Shown in pieces: positions 45,302 through 58,526 of a stretch of 64,000 nt of DNA. Every line of letters begins with the position of its first letter. The first letter of the stretch is position 1. The translations under genes were made by a program, and so were the position numbers. Source of the stretch: Rhabditoides inermis (taxonomy: Eukaryota > Nematoda > Chromadorea > Rhabditida > Rhabditidae). The stretch lies in assembly GCA_963966185.1 (NCBI GenBank), contig CAWZYM010000094.1, positions 1 to 64,000 on the forward strand, in the 5' to 3' direction. The notes under the pieces were generated by a model, which was not told the origin of the DNA, ran no database searches, and saw nothing but the letters and a program-made list of their open reading frames with translations.

Positions 45302-45724
45302 CTCTTCGGCCGGGAATTGAACCCGGGTCTCGCATGTGACAGACGCGGATACTAACCACTATACTACCGAAGACATGTGGGGAGGCAGTTGTGATGCGTT
45401 GGTGAGAGCAACACTGAATACGCTGCGATATAAAGAACGTGAAGCGTCGCGCACCCGTTCAGTTCAAAATGAGCGTTCGCACGCAAAAATAACGCTCCCG
45501 GGAAGGTTCGAACTTCCGACCTTTCGGTTAACAGCCGAACGCGCTGCCGATTGCGCCACGGAAGCACCGCTGTTTGTGAGAGACACTCCAATGAACATTG
45601 CCAGACCTACGAAAACTGATGCAAAAAAATAAACAAAAGATCTGATCAGAGTGGGATTCGAACCCACGCCTCCGAAGAGACTGGTGCCTTAAACCAGCGC
45701 CTTAGACCGCTCGGCCATCTGACC
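45302..45724 (-). tRNA. tRNA cluster, unit 45
   Basis: Asp 45302-45373, Asn 45493-45565, Leu 45643-45724. Confidence 0.95.
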
Positions 45725-46036
45725 ACGCTCCGTTTTGCTCTCATATCGGAACATCCCACGGTACGGAGTAAGCCAGCCGGGTTCGTTGGACACGTAATAG
45801 CGGTCGTCAAAGTGCTCATTTTTCACACAAATCACAAATCCTTGACATACTTTTAAAATGTTAACTCGCTTACGTTCATAGCTTGTTGAGAATACGCCAT
45901 CCCGTCTGATCTGGCAAGTCAAGTAACAACGCGCTCGGATAGTACCTAGATCGGAGACGGCTTGGGAATACCGAGTAATGCAAGCACGTTTTGCCAAAAC
46001 GAAATTCGATAATCGTGATTCAGAAAACAAAAGATT

Positions 46037-46771
46037 CTCTTCGGCCGGGAATTGAACCCGGGTCTCGCATGTGACAGACGCGGATACTAACCACTATACT
46101 ACCGAAGACATGTCGGGAGGCAGTTGGGATGCGTTGGTGAGAGCAACACTGAATACGCTGCGATATTAAAGGGAGTGTACACTCTGAATTCCGAAGTTGA
46201 GTTAGCACCGGGATGTGAAAATATGTGGAAAACGACTCAGTTTTGTCAATACAACTATTTGCTGAAAACGTCTGCAAGTTGGTGAAAATTGAGCGCAAAA
46301 TGTATCAAAATGCAGAAATTGGTGCCAATTGGTGCCAATTTACAATGTTCAACAGAATTTTTCACCGACTCATAGTTTTCTCCGACACATAGTTGCATTG
46401 ACAAAAGTACATCATTTTCAACATATTTTCACATCCCGGTGCTAACTCAACTTCGAAATTCAGAGTGTACACTCCCTTTAAGAACGTGAAGCGTCGCGCA
46501 CCCGTTCAGTTCAAAATGAGCGTTCGCACGCAAAAATAACGCTCCCGGGAAGGTTCGAACTTCCGACCTTTCGGTTAACAGCCGAACGCGCTGCCGATTG
46601 CGCCACGGAAGCACCGCTGTTTGTGAGAGACACTCCAATGAACATTGCCAGACCTACGAAAACTGATGCAAAAAAATAAACAAAAGATCTGATCAGAGTG
46701 GGATTCGAACCCACGCCTCCGAAGAGACTGGTGCCTTAAACCAGCGCCTTAGACCGCTCGGCCATCTGACC
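46037..46771 (-). tRNA. tRNA cluster, unit 46 (split by an insertion)
   Basis: Asp 46037-46108, Asn 46540-46612, Leu 46690-46771. A foldback element sits in the Asp-Asn spacer and leaves all three genes intact. Confidence 0.95.
46170..46477. mobile_element. 308-bp foldback MITE flanked by TTAA
   Basis: Flanked by TTAA at 46166-46169 and 46478-46481; the empty site in unit 49 has a single TTAA, so this is a target duplication (a TA duplication also fits). Ends start AGGGAGTGTACACTCTGAATT on both strands. The first 57 bp of the arms differ at one position, and weaker pairing continues to the middle, so nearly the whole element folds on itself. TTAA fits piggyBac-type mobilisation; TA would fit Tc1/mariner. 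No coding capacity. Confidence 0.92.
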
Positions 46772-47083
46772 ACGCTCCGTTTTGCTCTCATATCGGAACA
46801 TCCCACGGCACGGAGTGAGCCAGCCGGGTTCGTTGGACACGTAATAGCGGTCGTCAAAGTGCTCATTTTTCACACAAATCACAAATCCTTGACATACTTT
46901 TAAAATGTAAACTCGCTTACGTTCATAGCTTGTTGGGAATACGCCATCCCGTCTGATCTGGCAAGTCAAGTAACAACGCGCTCGGATAGTACCTAGATCG
47001 GAGACGGCTTGGGAATACCGAGTAATGCAAGCACGTTTTGCCAAAACGAAATTCGATAATCGTGATTCAGAAAACAAAAGATT

Positions 47084-47505
47084 CTCTTCGGCCGGGAATT
47101 GAACCCGGGTCTCGCATGTGACAGACGCGTATACTAACCACTATACTACCGAAGACATGTGGGGAGGCAGTTGTGGTGCGTTGGTGAGAGCAACACTGAA
47201 TACGCTGCGATATAAGGAACGTGAAGCGTCGCGCACCCGTTCAGTTCAAAATGAGCGTTCGCACGCAAAAATAACGCTCCCGGGAAGGTTCGAACTTCCG
47301 ACCTTTCGGTTAACAGCCGAACGCGCTGCCGATTGCGCCACGGAAGCACCGCTGTTTGTGAGAGACACTCCAATGAACATTGCCAGACCTACGAAAACTG
47401 ATGCAAAAAATAAACAAAAGATCTGATCAGAGTGGGATTCGAACCCACGCCTCCGAAGAGACTGGTGCCTTAAACCAGTGCCTTAGACCGCTCGGCCATC
47501 TGACC
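47084..47505 (-). tRNA. tRNA cluster, unit 47
   Basis: Asp 47084-47155 (C26 to A), Asn 47275-47347, Leu 47424-47505 (G26 to A). Near copy of unit 43. Confidence 0.93.
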
Positions 47506-47816
47506 ACGCTCCGTTTTGCTCTCATATCGGAACATCCCACGGCACGGAGTGAGCCAGCCGGGTTCGTTGGACACGTAATAGCGGTCGTCAAAGTGCTCAT
47601 TTTTCACACAAATCACAAATCCTTGACATACTTTTAAAATGTAAACTCGCTTACGTTCATAGCTTGTTGAGAATACGCTATCCCGTCTGATCTGGCAAGT
47701 CAAGCAACAACGCGCTCGGATAGTACCTAGATCGGAGATGGCTTGGGAATACCGAGTAATGCAAGCACGTTTTGCAAAACGAAATTCGATAATCGTGATT
47801 CAGAAAACAAAAGATT

Positions 47817-48239
47817 CTCTTCGGCTGGGAATTGAACCCGGGTCTCGCATGTGACAGACGCGGATACTAACCACTATACTACCGAAGACATGTGGGGAGG
47901 CAGTTGTGATGCGTTGGTGAGAGCAACACTGAATACGCTGCGATATAAAGAACGTGAAGCGTCGCGCACCCGTTCAGTTCAAAATGAGCGTTCGCACGCA
48001 AAAATAACGCTCCCGGGAAGGTTCGAACTTCCGACCTTTCGGTTAACAGCCGAACGCGCTGCCGATTGCGCCACGGAAGCACCGCTGTTTGTGAGAGACA
48101 CTCCAATGAACATTGCCAGACCTACGAAAACTGATGCAAAAAAATAAACAAAAGATCTGATCAGAGTGGGATTCGAACCCACGCCTCCGAAGAGACTGGT
48201 GCCTTAAACCAGCGCCTTAGACCGCTCGGCCATCTGACC
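47817..48239 (-). tRNA. tRNA cluster, unit 48
   Basis: Asp 47817-47888 (G64 to A, C-A mismatch in the T stem), Asn 48008-48080, Leu 48158-48239. Confidence 0.92.
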
Positions 48240-48551
48240 ACGCTCCGTTTTGCTCTCATATCGGAACATCCCACGGTACGGAGTGAGCCAGCCGGGTTCG
48301 TTGGACACGTAATAGCGGTCGTCAAAGTGCTCATTTTTCACACAAATCACAAATCCTTGACATACTTTTAAAATGTTAACTCGCTTACGTTCATAGCTTG
48401 TTGAGAATACGCCATCCCGTCTGATCTGGCAAGTCAAGTAACAACGCGCTCGGATAGTACCTAGATCGGAGACGGCTTGGGAATACCGAGTAATGCAAGC
48501 ACGTTTTGCCAAAACGAAATTCGATAATCGTGATTCAGAAAACAAAAGATT

Positions 48552-48974
48552 CTCTTCGGCCGGGAATTGAACCCGGGTCTCGCATGTGACAGACGCGGAT
48601 ACTAACCACTATACTACCGAAGACATGTCGGGAGGCAGTTGGGATGCGTTGGTGAGAGCAACACTGAATACGCTGCGATATTAAGAACGTGAAGCGTCGC
48701 GCACCCGTTCAGTTCAAAATGAGCGTTCGCACGCAAAAATAACGCTCCCGGGAAGGTTCGAACTTCCGACCTTTCGGTTAACAGCAGAACGCGCTGCCGA
48801 TTGCGCCACGGAAGCACCGCTGTTTGTGAGAGACACTCCAATGAACATTGCCAGACCTACGAAAACTGATGCAAAAAAATAAACAAAAGATCTGATCAGA
48901 GTGGGATTCGAACCCACGCCTCCGAAGAGACTGGTGCCTTAAACCAGCGCCTTAGACCGCTCGGCCATCTGACC
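48552..48974 (-). tRNA. tRNA cluster, unit 49
   Basis: Asp 48552-48623, Asn 48743-48815 (G30 to T, mismatch in the anticodon stem), Leu 48893-48974. First of a four-unit block repeated from unit 53. Confidence 0.92.
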
Positions 48975-49286
48975 ACGCTCCGTTTTGCTCTCATATCGGA
49001 ACATCCCACGGCACGGAGTTAGCCAGCCGGGTTCGTTGGACACGTAATAGCGGTCGTCAAAGTGCTCATTTTTCACACAAATCACAAATCCTTGACATAC
49101 TTTTAAAATGTAAACTCGCTTACGTTCATAGCTTGTTGGGAATACGCCATCCCGTCTGATCTGGCAAGTCAAGTAACAACGCGCTCGGATAGTACCTAGA
49201 TCGGAGACGGCTTGGGAATACCGAGTAATGCAAGCACGTTTTGCCAAAACGAAATTCGATAATCGTGATTCAGAAAACAAAAGATT

Positions 49287-49708
49287 CTCTTCGGCCGGGA
49301 ATTGAACCCGGGTCTCGCATGTGACAGACGCGGATACTAACCACTATACTACCGAAGACATGTGGGGAGGCAGTTGTGGTGCGTTGGTGAGAGCAACACT
49401 GAATACGCTGCGATATAAGGAACGTGAAGCGTCGCGCACCCGTTCAGTTCAAAATGAGCGTTCGCACGCAAAAATAACGCTCCCGGGAAGGTTCGAACTT
49501 CCGACCTTTCGGTTAACAGCCGAACGCGCTGCCGATTGCGCCACGGAAGCACCGCTGTTTGTGAGAGACACTCCAATGAACATTGCCAGACCTACGAAAA
49601 CTGATGCAAAAAATAAACAAAAGATCTGATCAGAGTGGGATTCGAACCCACGCCTCCGAAGAGACTGGTGCCTTAAACCAGTGCCTTAGACCGCTCGGCC
49701 ATCTGACC
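49287..49708 (-). tRNA. tRNA cluster, unit 50
   Basis: Asp 49287-49358, Asn 49478-49550, Leu 49627-49708 (G26 to A). Confidence 0.94.
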
Positions 49709-50019
49709 ACGCTCCGTTTTGCTCTCATATCGGAACATCCCACGGCACGGAGTGAGCCAGCCGGGTTCGTTGGACACGTAATAGCGGTCGTCAAAGTGCT
49801 CATTTTTCACACAAATCACAAATCCTTGACATACTTTTAAAATGTAAACTCGCTTACGTTCATAGCTTGTTGAGAATACGCTATCCCGTCTGATCTGGCA
49901 AGTCAAGCAACAACGCGCTCGGATAGTACCTAGATCGGAGATGGCTTGGGAATACCGAGTAATGCAAGCACGTTTTGCAAAACGAAATTCGATAATCGTG
50001 ATTCAGAAAACAAAAGATT

Positions 50020-50444
50020 CTCTTCGGCTGGGAATTGAACCCGGGTCTCGCATGTGACAGACGCGGATACTAACCACTATACTACCGAAGACATGTGGGG
50101 AGGCAGTTGTGATGCGTTGGTGAGAGCAACACTGAATACGCTGCGATATAAGGAACGTGAAGCGTCGCGCACCCGTTCAGTTCAAAATGAGCGTTCGCAC
50201 GCAAAAATAACGCTCCCGGGAAGGTTCGAACTTCCGACCTTTCGGTTAACAGCCGAACGCGCTGCCGATTGCGCCACGGAAGCACCGCTGTTTGTGAGAG
50301 ACACTCCAATGAACATTGCCAGACCTACGAAAACTGATGCAAAAAAAAATAAACAAAAGATCTGATCAGAGTGGGATTCGAACCCACGCCTCCGAAGAGA
50401 CTGGTGCCTTAAACCAGCGCCTTAGACCGCTCGGCCATCTGACC
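50020..50444 (-). tRNA. tRNA cluster, unit 51
   Basis: Asp 50020-50091 (G64 to A), Asn 50211-50283, Leu 50363-50444. Confidence 0.92.
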
Positions 50445-50755
50445 ACGCTCCGTTTTGCTCTCATATCGGAACATCCCACGGCACGGAGTGAGCCAGCCGG
50501 GTTCGTTGGACACGTAATAGCGGTCGTCAAAGTGCTCATTTTTCACACAAATCACAAATCCTTGACATACTTTTAAAATGTAAACTCGCTTACGTTCATA
50601 GCTTGTTGAGAATACGCCATCCCGTCTGATCTGGCAAGTCAAGCAACAACGCGCTCGGATAGTACCTAGATCGGAGACGGCTTGGGAATACCGAGTAATG
50701 CAAGCACGTTTTGCAAAACGAAATTCGATAATCGTGATTCAGAAAACAAAAGATT

Positions 50756-51178
50756 CTCTTCGGCCGGGAATTGAACCCGGGTCTCGCATGTGACAGACGC
50801 GGATACTAACCACATACTACCGAAGACATGTGGGGAGGCAGTTGTGATGCGTTGGTGAGAGCAACACTGAATACGCTGCGATATAAAGAACGTGAAGCAT
50901 CGCGCACCCGTTCAGTTCAAAATGAGCGTTCGCACGCAAAAATAACGCTCCCGGGAAGGTTCGAACTTCCGACCTTTCGGTTAACAGCCGAACGCGCTGC
51001 CGATTGCGCCACGGAAGCACCGCTGTTTGTGAGAGACACTCCAATGAACATTGCCAGACCTACGAAAACTGATGCAAAAAAAATAAACAAAAGATCTGAT
51101 CAGAGTGGGATTCGAACCCACGCCTCCGAAGAGACTGGTGCCTTAAACCAGCGCCTTAGACCGCTCGGCCATCTGACC
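50756..51178 (-). tRNA. tRNA cluster, unit 52 (Asp with deletion)
   Basis: Asp 50756-50826 lacks one nucleotide in the D arm and may not fold normally; Asn 50946-51018, Leu 51097-51178. Confidence 0.9.
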
Positions 51179-51489
51179 ACGCTCCGTTTTGCTCTCATAT
51201 CGGAACATCCCACGGCACGGAGTGAGCCAGCCGGGTTCGTTGGACACGTAATAGCGGTCGTCAAAGTGCTCATTTTTCACACAAATCACAAATCCTTGAC
51301 ATACTTTTAAAATGTAAACTCGCTTACGTTCATAGCTTGTTGAGAATACGCCATCCCGTCTGATCTGGCAAGTCAAGCAACAACGCGCTCGGATAGTACC
51401 TAGATCGGAGACGGCTTGGGAATACCGAGTAATGCAAGCACGTTTTGCAAAACGAAATTCGATAATCGTGATTCAGAAAACAAAAGATT

Positions 51490-51912
51490 CTCTTCGGCCG
51501 GGAATTGAACCCGGGTCTCGCATGTGACAGACGCGGATACTAACCACTATACTACCGAAGACATGTCGGGAGGCAGTTGGGATGCGTTGGTGAGAGCAAC
51601 ACTGAATACGCTGCGATATTAAGAACGTGAAGCGTCGCGCACCCGTTCAGTTCAAAATGAGCGTTCGCACGCAAAAATAACGCTCCCGGGAAGGTTCGAA
51701 CTTCCGACCTTTCGGTTAACAGCAGAACGCGCTGCCGATTGCGCCACGGAAGCACCGCTGTTTGTGAGAGACACTCCAATGAACATTGCCAGACCTACGA
51801 AAACTGATGCAAAAAAATAAACAAAAGATCTGATCAGAGTGGGATTCGAACCCACGCCTCCGAAGAGACTGGTGCCTTAAACCAGCGCCTTAGACCGCTC
51901 GGCCATCTGACC
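51490..51912 (-). tRNA. tRNA cluster, unit 53
   Basis: Asp 51490-51561, Asn 51681-51753 (G30 to T), Leu 51831-51912. Counterpart of unit 49, 2938 bp away. Confidence 0.92.
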
Positions 51913-52224
51913 ACGCTCCGTTTTGCTCTCATATCGGAACATCCCACGGCACGGAGTGAGCCAGCCGGGTTCGTTGGACACGTAATAGCGGTCGTCAAAG
52001 TGCTCATTTTTCACACAAATCACAAATCCTTGACATACTTTTAAAATGTAAACTCGCTTACGTTCATAGCTTGTTGGGAATACGCCATCCCGTCTGATCT
52101 GGCAAGTCAAGTAACAACGCGCTCGGATAGTACCTAGATCGGAGACGGCTTGGGAATACCGAGTAATGCAAGCACGTTTTGCCAAAACGAAATTCGATAA
52201 TCGTGATTCAGAAAACAAAAGATT

Positions 52225-52646
52225 CTCTTCGGCCGGGAATTGAACCCGGGTCTCGCATGTGACAGACGCGGATACTAACCACTATACTACCGAAGACATG
52301 TGGGGAGGCAGTTGTGGTGCGTTGGTGAGAGCAACACTGAATACGCTGCGATATAAGGAACGTGAAGCGTCGCGCACCCGTTCAGTTCAAAATGAGCGTT
52401 CGCACGCAAAAATAACGCTCCCGGGAAGGTTCGAACTTCCGACCTTTCGGTTAACAGCCGAACGCGCTGCCGATTGCGCCACGGAAGCACCGCTGTTTGT
52501 GAGAGACACTCCAATGAACATTGCCAGACCTACGAAAACTGATGCAAAAAATAAACAAAAGATCTGATCAGAGTGGGATTCGAACCCACGCCTCCGAAGA
52601 GACTGGTGCCTTAAACCAGTGCCTTAGACCGCTCGGCCATCTGACC
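52225..52646 (-). tRNA. tRNA cluster, unit 54
   Basis: Asp 52225-52296, Asn 52416-52488, Leu 52565-52646 (G26 to A). Counterpart of unit 50. Confidence 0.94.
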
Positions 52647-52957
52647 ACGCTCCGTTTTGCTCTCATATCGGAACATCCCACGGCACGGAGTGAGCCAGCC
52701 GGGTTCGTTGGACACGTAATAGCGGTCGTCAAAGTGCTCATTTTTCACACAAATCACAAATCCTTGACATACTTTTAAAATGTAAACTCGCTTACGTTCA
52801 TAGCTTGTTGAGAATACGCTATCCCGTCTGATCTGGCAAGTCAAGCAACAACGCGCTCGGATAGTACCTAGATCGGAGATGGCTTGGGAATACCGAGTAA
52901 TGCAAGCACGTTTTGCAAAACGAAATTCGATAATCGTGATTCAGAAAACAAAAGATT

Positions 52958-53382
52958 CTCTTCGGCTGGGAATTGAACCCGGGTCTCGCATGTGACAGAC
53001 GCGGATACTAACCACTATACTACCGAAGACATGTGGGGAGGCAGTTGTGATGCGTTGGTGAGAGCAACACTGAATACGCTGCGATATAAGGAACGTGAAG
53101 CGTCGCGCACCCGTTCAGTTCAAAATGAGCGTTCGCACGCAAAAATAACGCTCCCGGGAAGGTTCGAACTTCCGACCTTTCGGTTAACAGCCGAACGCGC
53201 TGCCGATTGCGCCACGGAAGCACCGCTGTTTGTGAGAGACACTCCAATGAACATTGCCAGACCTACGAAAACTGATGCAAAAAAAAATAAACAAAAGATC
53301 TGATCAGAGTGGGATTCGAACCCACGCCTCCGAAGAGACTGGTGCCTTAAACCAGCGCCTTAGACCGCTCGGCCATCTGACC
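52958..53382 (-). tRNA. tRNA cluster, unit 55
   Basis: Asp 52958-53029 (G64 to A), Asn 53149-53221, Leu 53301-53382. Counterpart of unit 51. Confidence 0.92.
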
Positions 53383-53693
53383 ACGCTCCGTTTTGCTCTC
53401 ATATCGGAACATCCCACGGCACGGAGTGAGCCAGCCGGGTTCGTTGGACACGTAATAGCGGTCGTCAAAGTGCTCATTTTTCACACAAATCACAAATCCT
53501 TGACATACTTTTAAAATGTAAACTCGCTTACGTTCATAGCTTGTTGAGAATACGCCATCCCGTCTGATCTGGCAAGTCAAGCAACAACGCGCTCGGATAG
53601 TACCTAGATCGGAGACGGCTTGGGAATACCGAGTAATGCAAGCACGTTTTGCAAAACGAAATTCGATAATCGTGATTCAGAAAACAAAAGATT

Positions 53694-54115
53694 CTCTTCG
53701 GCCGGGAATTGAACCCGGGTCTCGCATGTGACAGACGCGGATACTAACCACATACTACCGAAGACATGTGGGGAGGCAGTTGTGATGCGTTGGTGAGAGC
53801 AACACTGAATACGCTGCGATATAAAGAACGTGAAGCATCGCGCACCCGTTCAGTTCAAAATGAGCGTTCGCACGCAAAAATAACGCTCCCGGGAAGGTTC
53901 GAACTTCCGACCTTTCGGTTAACAGCCGAACGCGCTGCCGATTGCGCCACGGAAGCACCGCTGTTTGTGAGAGACACTCCAATGAACATTGCCAGACCTA
54001 CGAAAACTGATGCAAAAAAATAAACAAAAGATCTGATCAGAGTGGGATTCGAACCCACGCCTCCGAAGAGACTGGTGCCTTAAACCAGCGCCTTAGACCG
54101 CTCGGCCATCTGACC
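53694..54115 (-). tRNA. tRNA cluster, unit 56 (Asp with deletion)
   Basis: Asp 53694-53764 (same 1-nt D-arm deletion as unit 52), Asn 53884-53956, Leu 54034-54115. Confidence 0.9.
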
Positions 54116-54426
54116 ACGCTCCGTTTTGCTCTCATATCGGAACATCCCACGGCACGGAGTGAGCCAGCCGGGTTCGTTGGACACGTAATAGCGGTCGTCA
54201 AAGTGCTCATTTTTCACACAAATCACAAATCCTTGACATACTTTTAAAATGTAAACTCGCTTACGTTCATAGCTTGTTGAGAATACGCCATCCCGTCTGA
54301 TCTGGCAAGTCAAGCAACAACGCGCTCGGATAGTTCCTAGATCGGAGACGGCTTGGGAATACCGAGTAATGCAAGCACGTTTTGCAAAACGAAATTCGAT
54401 AATCGTGATTCAGAAAACAAAAGATT

Positions 54427-54853
54427 CTCTTCGGCCGGGAATTGAACCCGGGTCTCGCATGTGACAGACGCGGATACTAACCACTATACTACCGAAGATA
54501 TGTGGGGAGGCAGTTGTGATGCGTTGGTGAGAGCAACACTGAATACGCTGCGATATAAGGAACGTGAAGCGTCGCGCACCCGTTCAGTTCAAAATGAGCG
54601 TTCGCACGCAAAAATAACGCTCCCGGGAAGGTTCGAACTTCCGACCTTTCGGTTAACAGCCGAACGCGCTGCCGATTGCGCCACGGAAGCACCGCTGTTT
54701 GTGAGAGACACTCCAATGAACATTGCCAGACCTACGAAAACTGATGCAAAAAAATAAATAAACAAAAGATCTGATCAGAGTGGGATTCGAACCCACGCCT
54801 CCGAAGAGACTGGTGCCTTAAACCAGCGCCTTAGACCGCTCGGCCATCTGACC
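54427..54853 (-). tRNA. tRNA cluster, unit 57
   Basis: Asp 54427-54498, Asn 54618-54690, Leu 54772-54853. Confidence 0.95.
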
Positions 54854-55164
54854 ACGCTCTGTTTTGCTCTCATATCGGAACATCCCACGGCACGGAGTGA
54901 GCCAGCCGGGTTCGTTGGACACGTAATAGCGGTCGTCAAAGTGCTCATTTTTCACACAAATCACAAATCCTTGACATACTTTTAAAATGTAAACTCGCTT
55001 ACGTTCATAGCTTGTTGAGAATACGCCATCCCGTCTGATCTGGCAAGTCAAGCAACAACGCGCTCGGATAGTACCTAGATCGGAGACGGCTTGGGAATAC
55101 CGAGTAATGCAAGCACGTTTTGCAAAACGAAATTCGATAATCGTGATTCAGAAAACAAAAGATT

Positions 55165-55586
55165 CTCTTCGGCCGGGAATTGAACCCGGGTCTCGCATGT
55201 GACAGACGCGGATACTAACCACTATACTACCGAAGACATGTGGGGAGGCAGTTGTGATGCGTTGGTGAGAGCAACACTGAATACGCTGCGATATAAAGAA
55301 CGTGAAGCGTCGCGCACCCGTTCAGTTCAAAATGAGAGTTCGCACGCAAAAATAACGCTCCCGGGAAGGTTCGAACTTCCGACCTTTCGGTTAACAGCCG
55401 AACGCGCTGCCGATTGCGCCACGGAAGCACCGCTGTTTGTGGGAGACACTCCAATGAACATTGCCAGACCTACGAAAACTGATGCAAAAAAATAAACAAA
55501 GTTCTGATCAGAGTGGGATTCGAACCCACGACTCCGAAGAGACTGGTGCCTTAAACCAGCGCCTTAGACCGCTCGGCCATCTGACC
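55165..55586 (-). tRNA. tRNA cluster, unit 58
   Basis: Asp 55165-55236, Asn 55356-55428, Leu 55505-55586. Leu has one change just after the variable arm and has lost the nearer TTTT terminator; the longer T run remains. Confidence 0.93.
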
Positions 55587-55897
55587 ACGCTCCGTTTTGC
55601 TCTCATATCGGAACATCCCACGGCACGGAGTTAGCCAGCCGGGTTCGTTGGACACGTAATAGCGGTCGTCAAAGTGCTCATTTTTCACACAAATCACAAA
55701 TCCTTGACATACTTTTAAAATGTTAACTCGCTTACGTTCATAGCTTGTTGAGAATACGCCATCCCGTCTGATCTGGCAAGTCAAGCAACAACGCGCTCGG
55801 ATAGTACCTAGATCGGAGACGGCTTGGGAATACCGAGTAATGCAAGCACGTTTTGCAAAACGAAATTCGATAATCGTGATTCAGAAAACAAAAGATT

Positions 55898-56320
55898 CTC
55901 TTCGGCCGGGAATTGAACCCGGGTCTCGCATGTGACAGACGCGGATACTAACCAATATACTACCGAAGACATGTGGGGAGGCAGTTGTGATGCGTTGGTG
56001 AGAGCAACACTGAATACGCTGCGATATAAAGAACGTGAAGCGTCGCGCACCCGTTCAGTTCAAAATGAGCGTTCGCACGCAAAAATAACGCTCCCGGGAA
56101 GGTTCGAACTTCCGACCTTTCGGTTAACAGCCGAACGCGCTGCCGATTGCGCCACGGAAGCACCGCTGTTTGTGAGAGACACTCCAATGAACATTGCCAG
56201 ACCTACGAAAACTGATGCAAAAAAATAAACAAAAGATCTGATCAGAGTGGGATTCGAACCCACGCCTCCGAAGAGACTGGTGCCTTAAACCAGCGCCTTA
56301 GACCGCTCGGCCATCTGACC
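55898..56320 (-). tRNA. tRNA cluster, unit 59
   Basis: Asp 55898-55969 (G15 to T), Asn 56089-56161, Leu 56239-56320. Confidence 0.93.
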
Positions 56321-56632
56321 ACGCTCCGTTTTGCTCTCATATCGGAACATCCCACGGCACGGAGTTAGCCAGCCGGGTTCGTTGGACACGTAATAGCGGT
56401 CGTCAAAGTGCTCATTTTTCACACAAATCACAAATCCTTGACATACTTTTAAAATGTTAACTCGCTTACGTTCATAGCTTGTTGAGAATACGCCATCCCG
56501 TCTGATCTGGCAAGTCAAGTAACAACGCGCTCGGATAGTACCTAGATCGGAGACGGCTTGGGAATACCGAGTAATGCAAGCACGTTTTGCCAAAACGAAA
56601 TTCGATAATCGTGATTCAGAAAACAAAAGATT

Positions 56633-57055
56633 CTCTTCGGCCGGGAATTGAACCCGGGTCTCGCATGTGACAGACGCGGATACTAACCACTATACTACCG
56701 AAGACATGTGGGGAGGCAGTTGTGATGCGTTGGTGAGAGCAACACTGAATACGCTGCGATATTAAGAATGTGAAGCGTCGCACACCCGTTCAGTTCAAAA
56801 TGAGCGTTCGCACGCAAAAATAACGCTCCCGGGAAGGTTCGAACTTCCGACCTTTCGGTTAACAGCCGAACGCGCTGCCGATTGCGCCACGGAAGCACCG
56901 CTGTTTGTGAGAGACACTCCAATGAACATTGCCAGACCTACGAAAACTGATGCAAAAAAATAAACAAAAGATCTGATCAGAGTGGGATTCGAACCCACGC
57001 CTCCGAAGAGACTGGTGCCTTAAACCAGCGCCTTAGACCGCTCGGCCATCTGACC
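56633..57055 (-). tRNA. tRNA cluster, unit 60
   Basis: Asp 56633-56704, Asn 56824-56896, Leu 56974-57055. Start of a three-unit block repeated from unit 63. Confidence 0.95.
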
Positions 57056-57367
57056 ACGCTCCGTTTTGCTCTCATATCGGAACATCCCACGGCACGGAGT
57101 TAGCCAGCCGGGTTCGTTGGACACGTAATAGCGGTCGTCAAAGTGCTCATTTTTCACACAAATCACAAATCCTTGACATACTTTTAAAATGTTAACTCGC
57201 TTACGTTCATAGCTTGTTGAGAATACGCCATCCCGTCTGATCTGGCAAGTCAAGTAACAACGCGCTCGGATAGTACCTAGATCGGAGACGGCTTGGGAAT
57301 ACCGAGTAATGCAAGCACGTTTTGCCAAAACGAAATTCGATAATCGTGATTCAGAAAACAAAAGATT

Positions 57368-57790
57368 CTCTTCGGCCGGGAATTGAACCCGGGTCTCGCA
57401 TGTGACAGACGCGGATACTAACCACTATACTACCGAAGACATGTGGGGAGGCAGTTGTGATGCGTTGGTGAGAGCAACACTGAATACGCTGCGATATTAA
57501 GAATGTGAAGCGTCGCACACCCGTTCAGTTCAAAATGAGCGTTCGCACGCAAAAATAACGCTCCCGGGAAGGTTCGAACTTCCGACCTTTCGGTTAACAG
57601 CCGAACGCGCTGCCGATTGCGCCACGGAAGCACCGCTGTTTGTGAGAGACACTCCAATGAACATTGCCAGACCTACGAAAACTGATGCAAAAAAATAAAC
57701 AAAAGATCTGATCAGAGTGGGATTCGAACCCACGCCTCCGAAGAGACTGGTGCCTTAAACCAGCGCCTTAGACCGCTCGGCCATCTGACC
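57368..57790 (-). tRNA. tRNA cluster, unit 61
   Basis: Asp 57368-57439, Asn 57559-57631, Leu 57709-57790. Confidence 0.95.
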
Positions 57791-58102
57791 ACGCTCCGTT
57801 TTGCTCTCATATCGGAACATCCCACGGCACGGAGTTAGCCAGCCGGGTTCGTTGGACACGTAATAGCGGTCGTCAAAGTGCTCATTTTTCACACAAATCA
57901 CAAATCCTTGACATACTTTTAAAATGTTAACTCGCTTACGTTCATAGCTTGTTGAGAATATGCCATCCCGTCTGATCTGGCAAGTCAAGTAACAACGCGC
58001 TCGGATAGTACCTAGATCGGAGACGGCTTGGGAATACCGAGTAATGCAAGCACGTTTTGCCAAAACGAAATTCGATAATCGTGATTCAGAAAACAAAAGA
58101 TT

Positions 58103-58526
58103 CTCTTCGGCCGGGAATTGAACCCGGGTCTCGCATGTGACAGACGCGGATACTAACCACTATACTACCGAAGACATGTGGGGAGGCAGTTGTGATGCGT
58201 TAGTGAGAGCAACACTGAATACGCTGCGATATTAAGAATGTGAAGCGTCGCGCACCCGTTCAGTTCAAAATGAGCGTTCGCACGCAAAAATAACGCTCCC
58301 GGGAAGGTTCGAACTTCCGACCTTTCGGTTAACAGCCGAACGCGCTGCCGATTGCGCCACGGAAGCACCGCTGTTTGTGAGAGACACTCCAATGAACATT
58401 GCCAGACCTACGAAAACTGATGCAAAAAAAATAAACAAAAGATCTGATCCGAGTGGGATTCGAACCCACGCCTCCGAAGAGACTGGTGCCTTAAACCAGC
58501 GCCTTAGACCGCTCGGCCATCTGACC
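58103..58526 (-). tRNA. tRNA cluster, unit 62
   Basis: Asp 58103-58174, Asn 58294-58366, Leu 58445-58526 (T68 to G, acceptor mismatch with A5). Confidence 0.92.
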
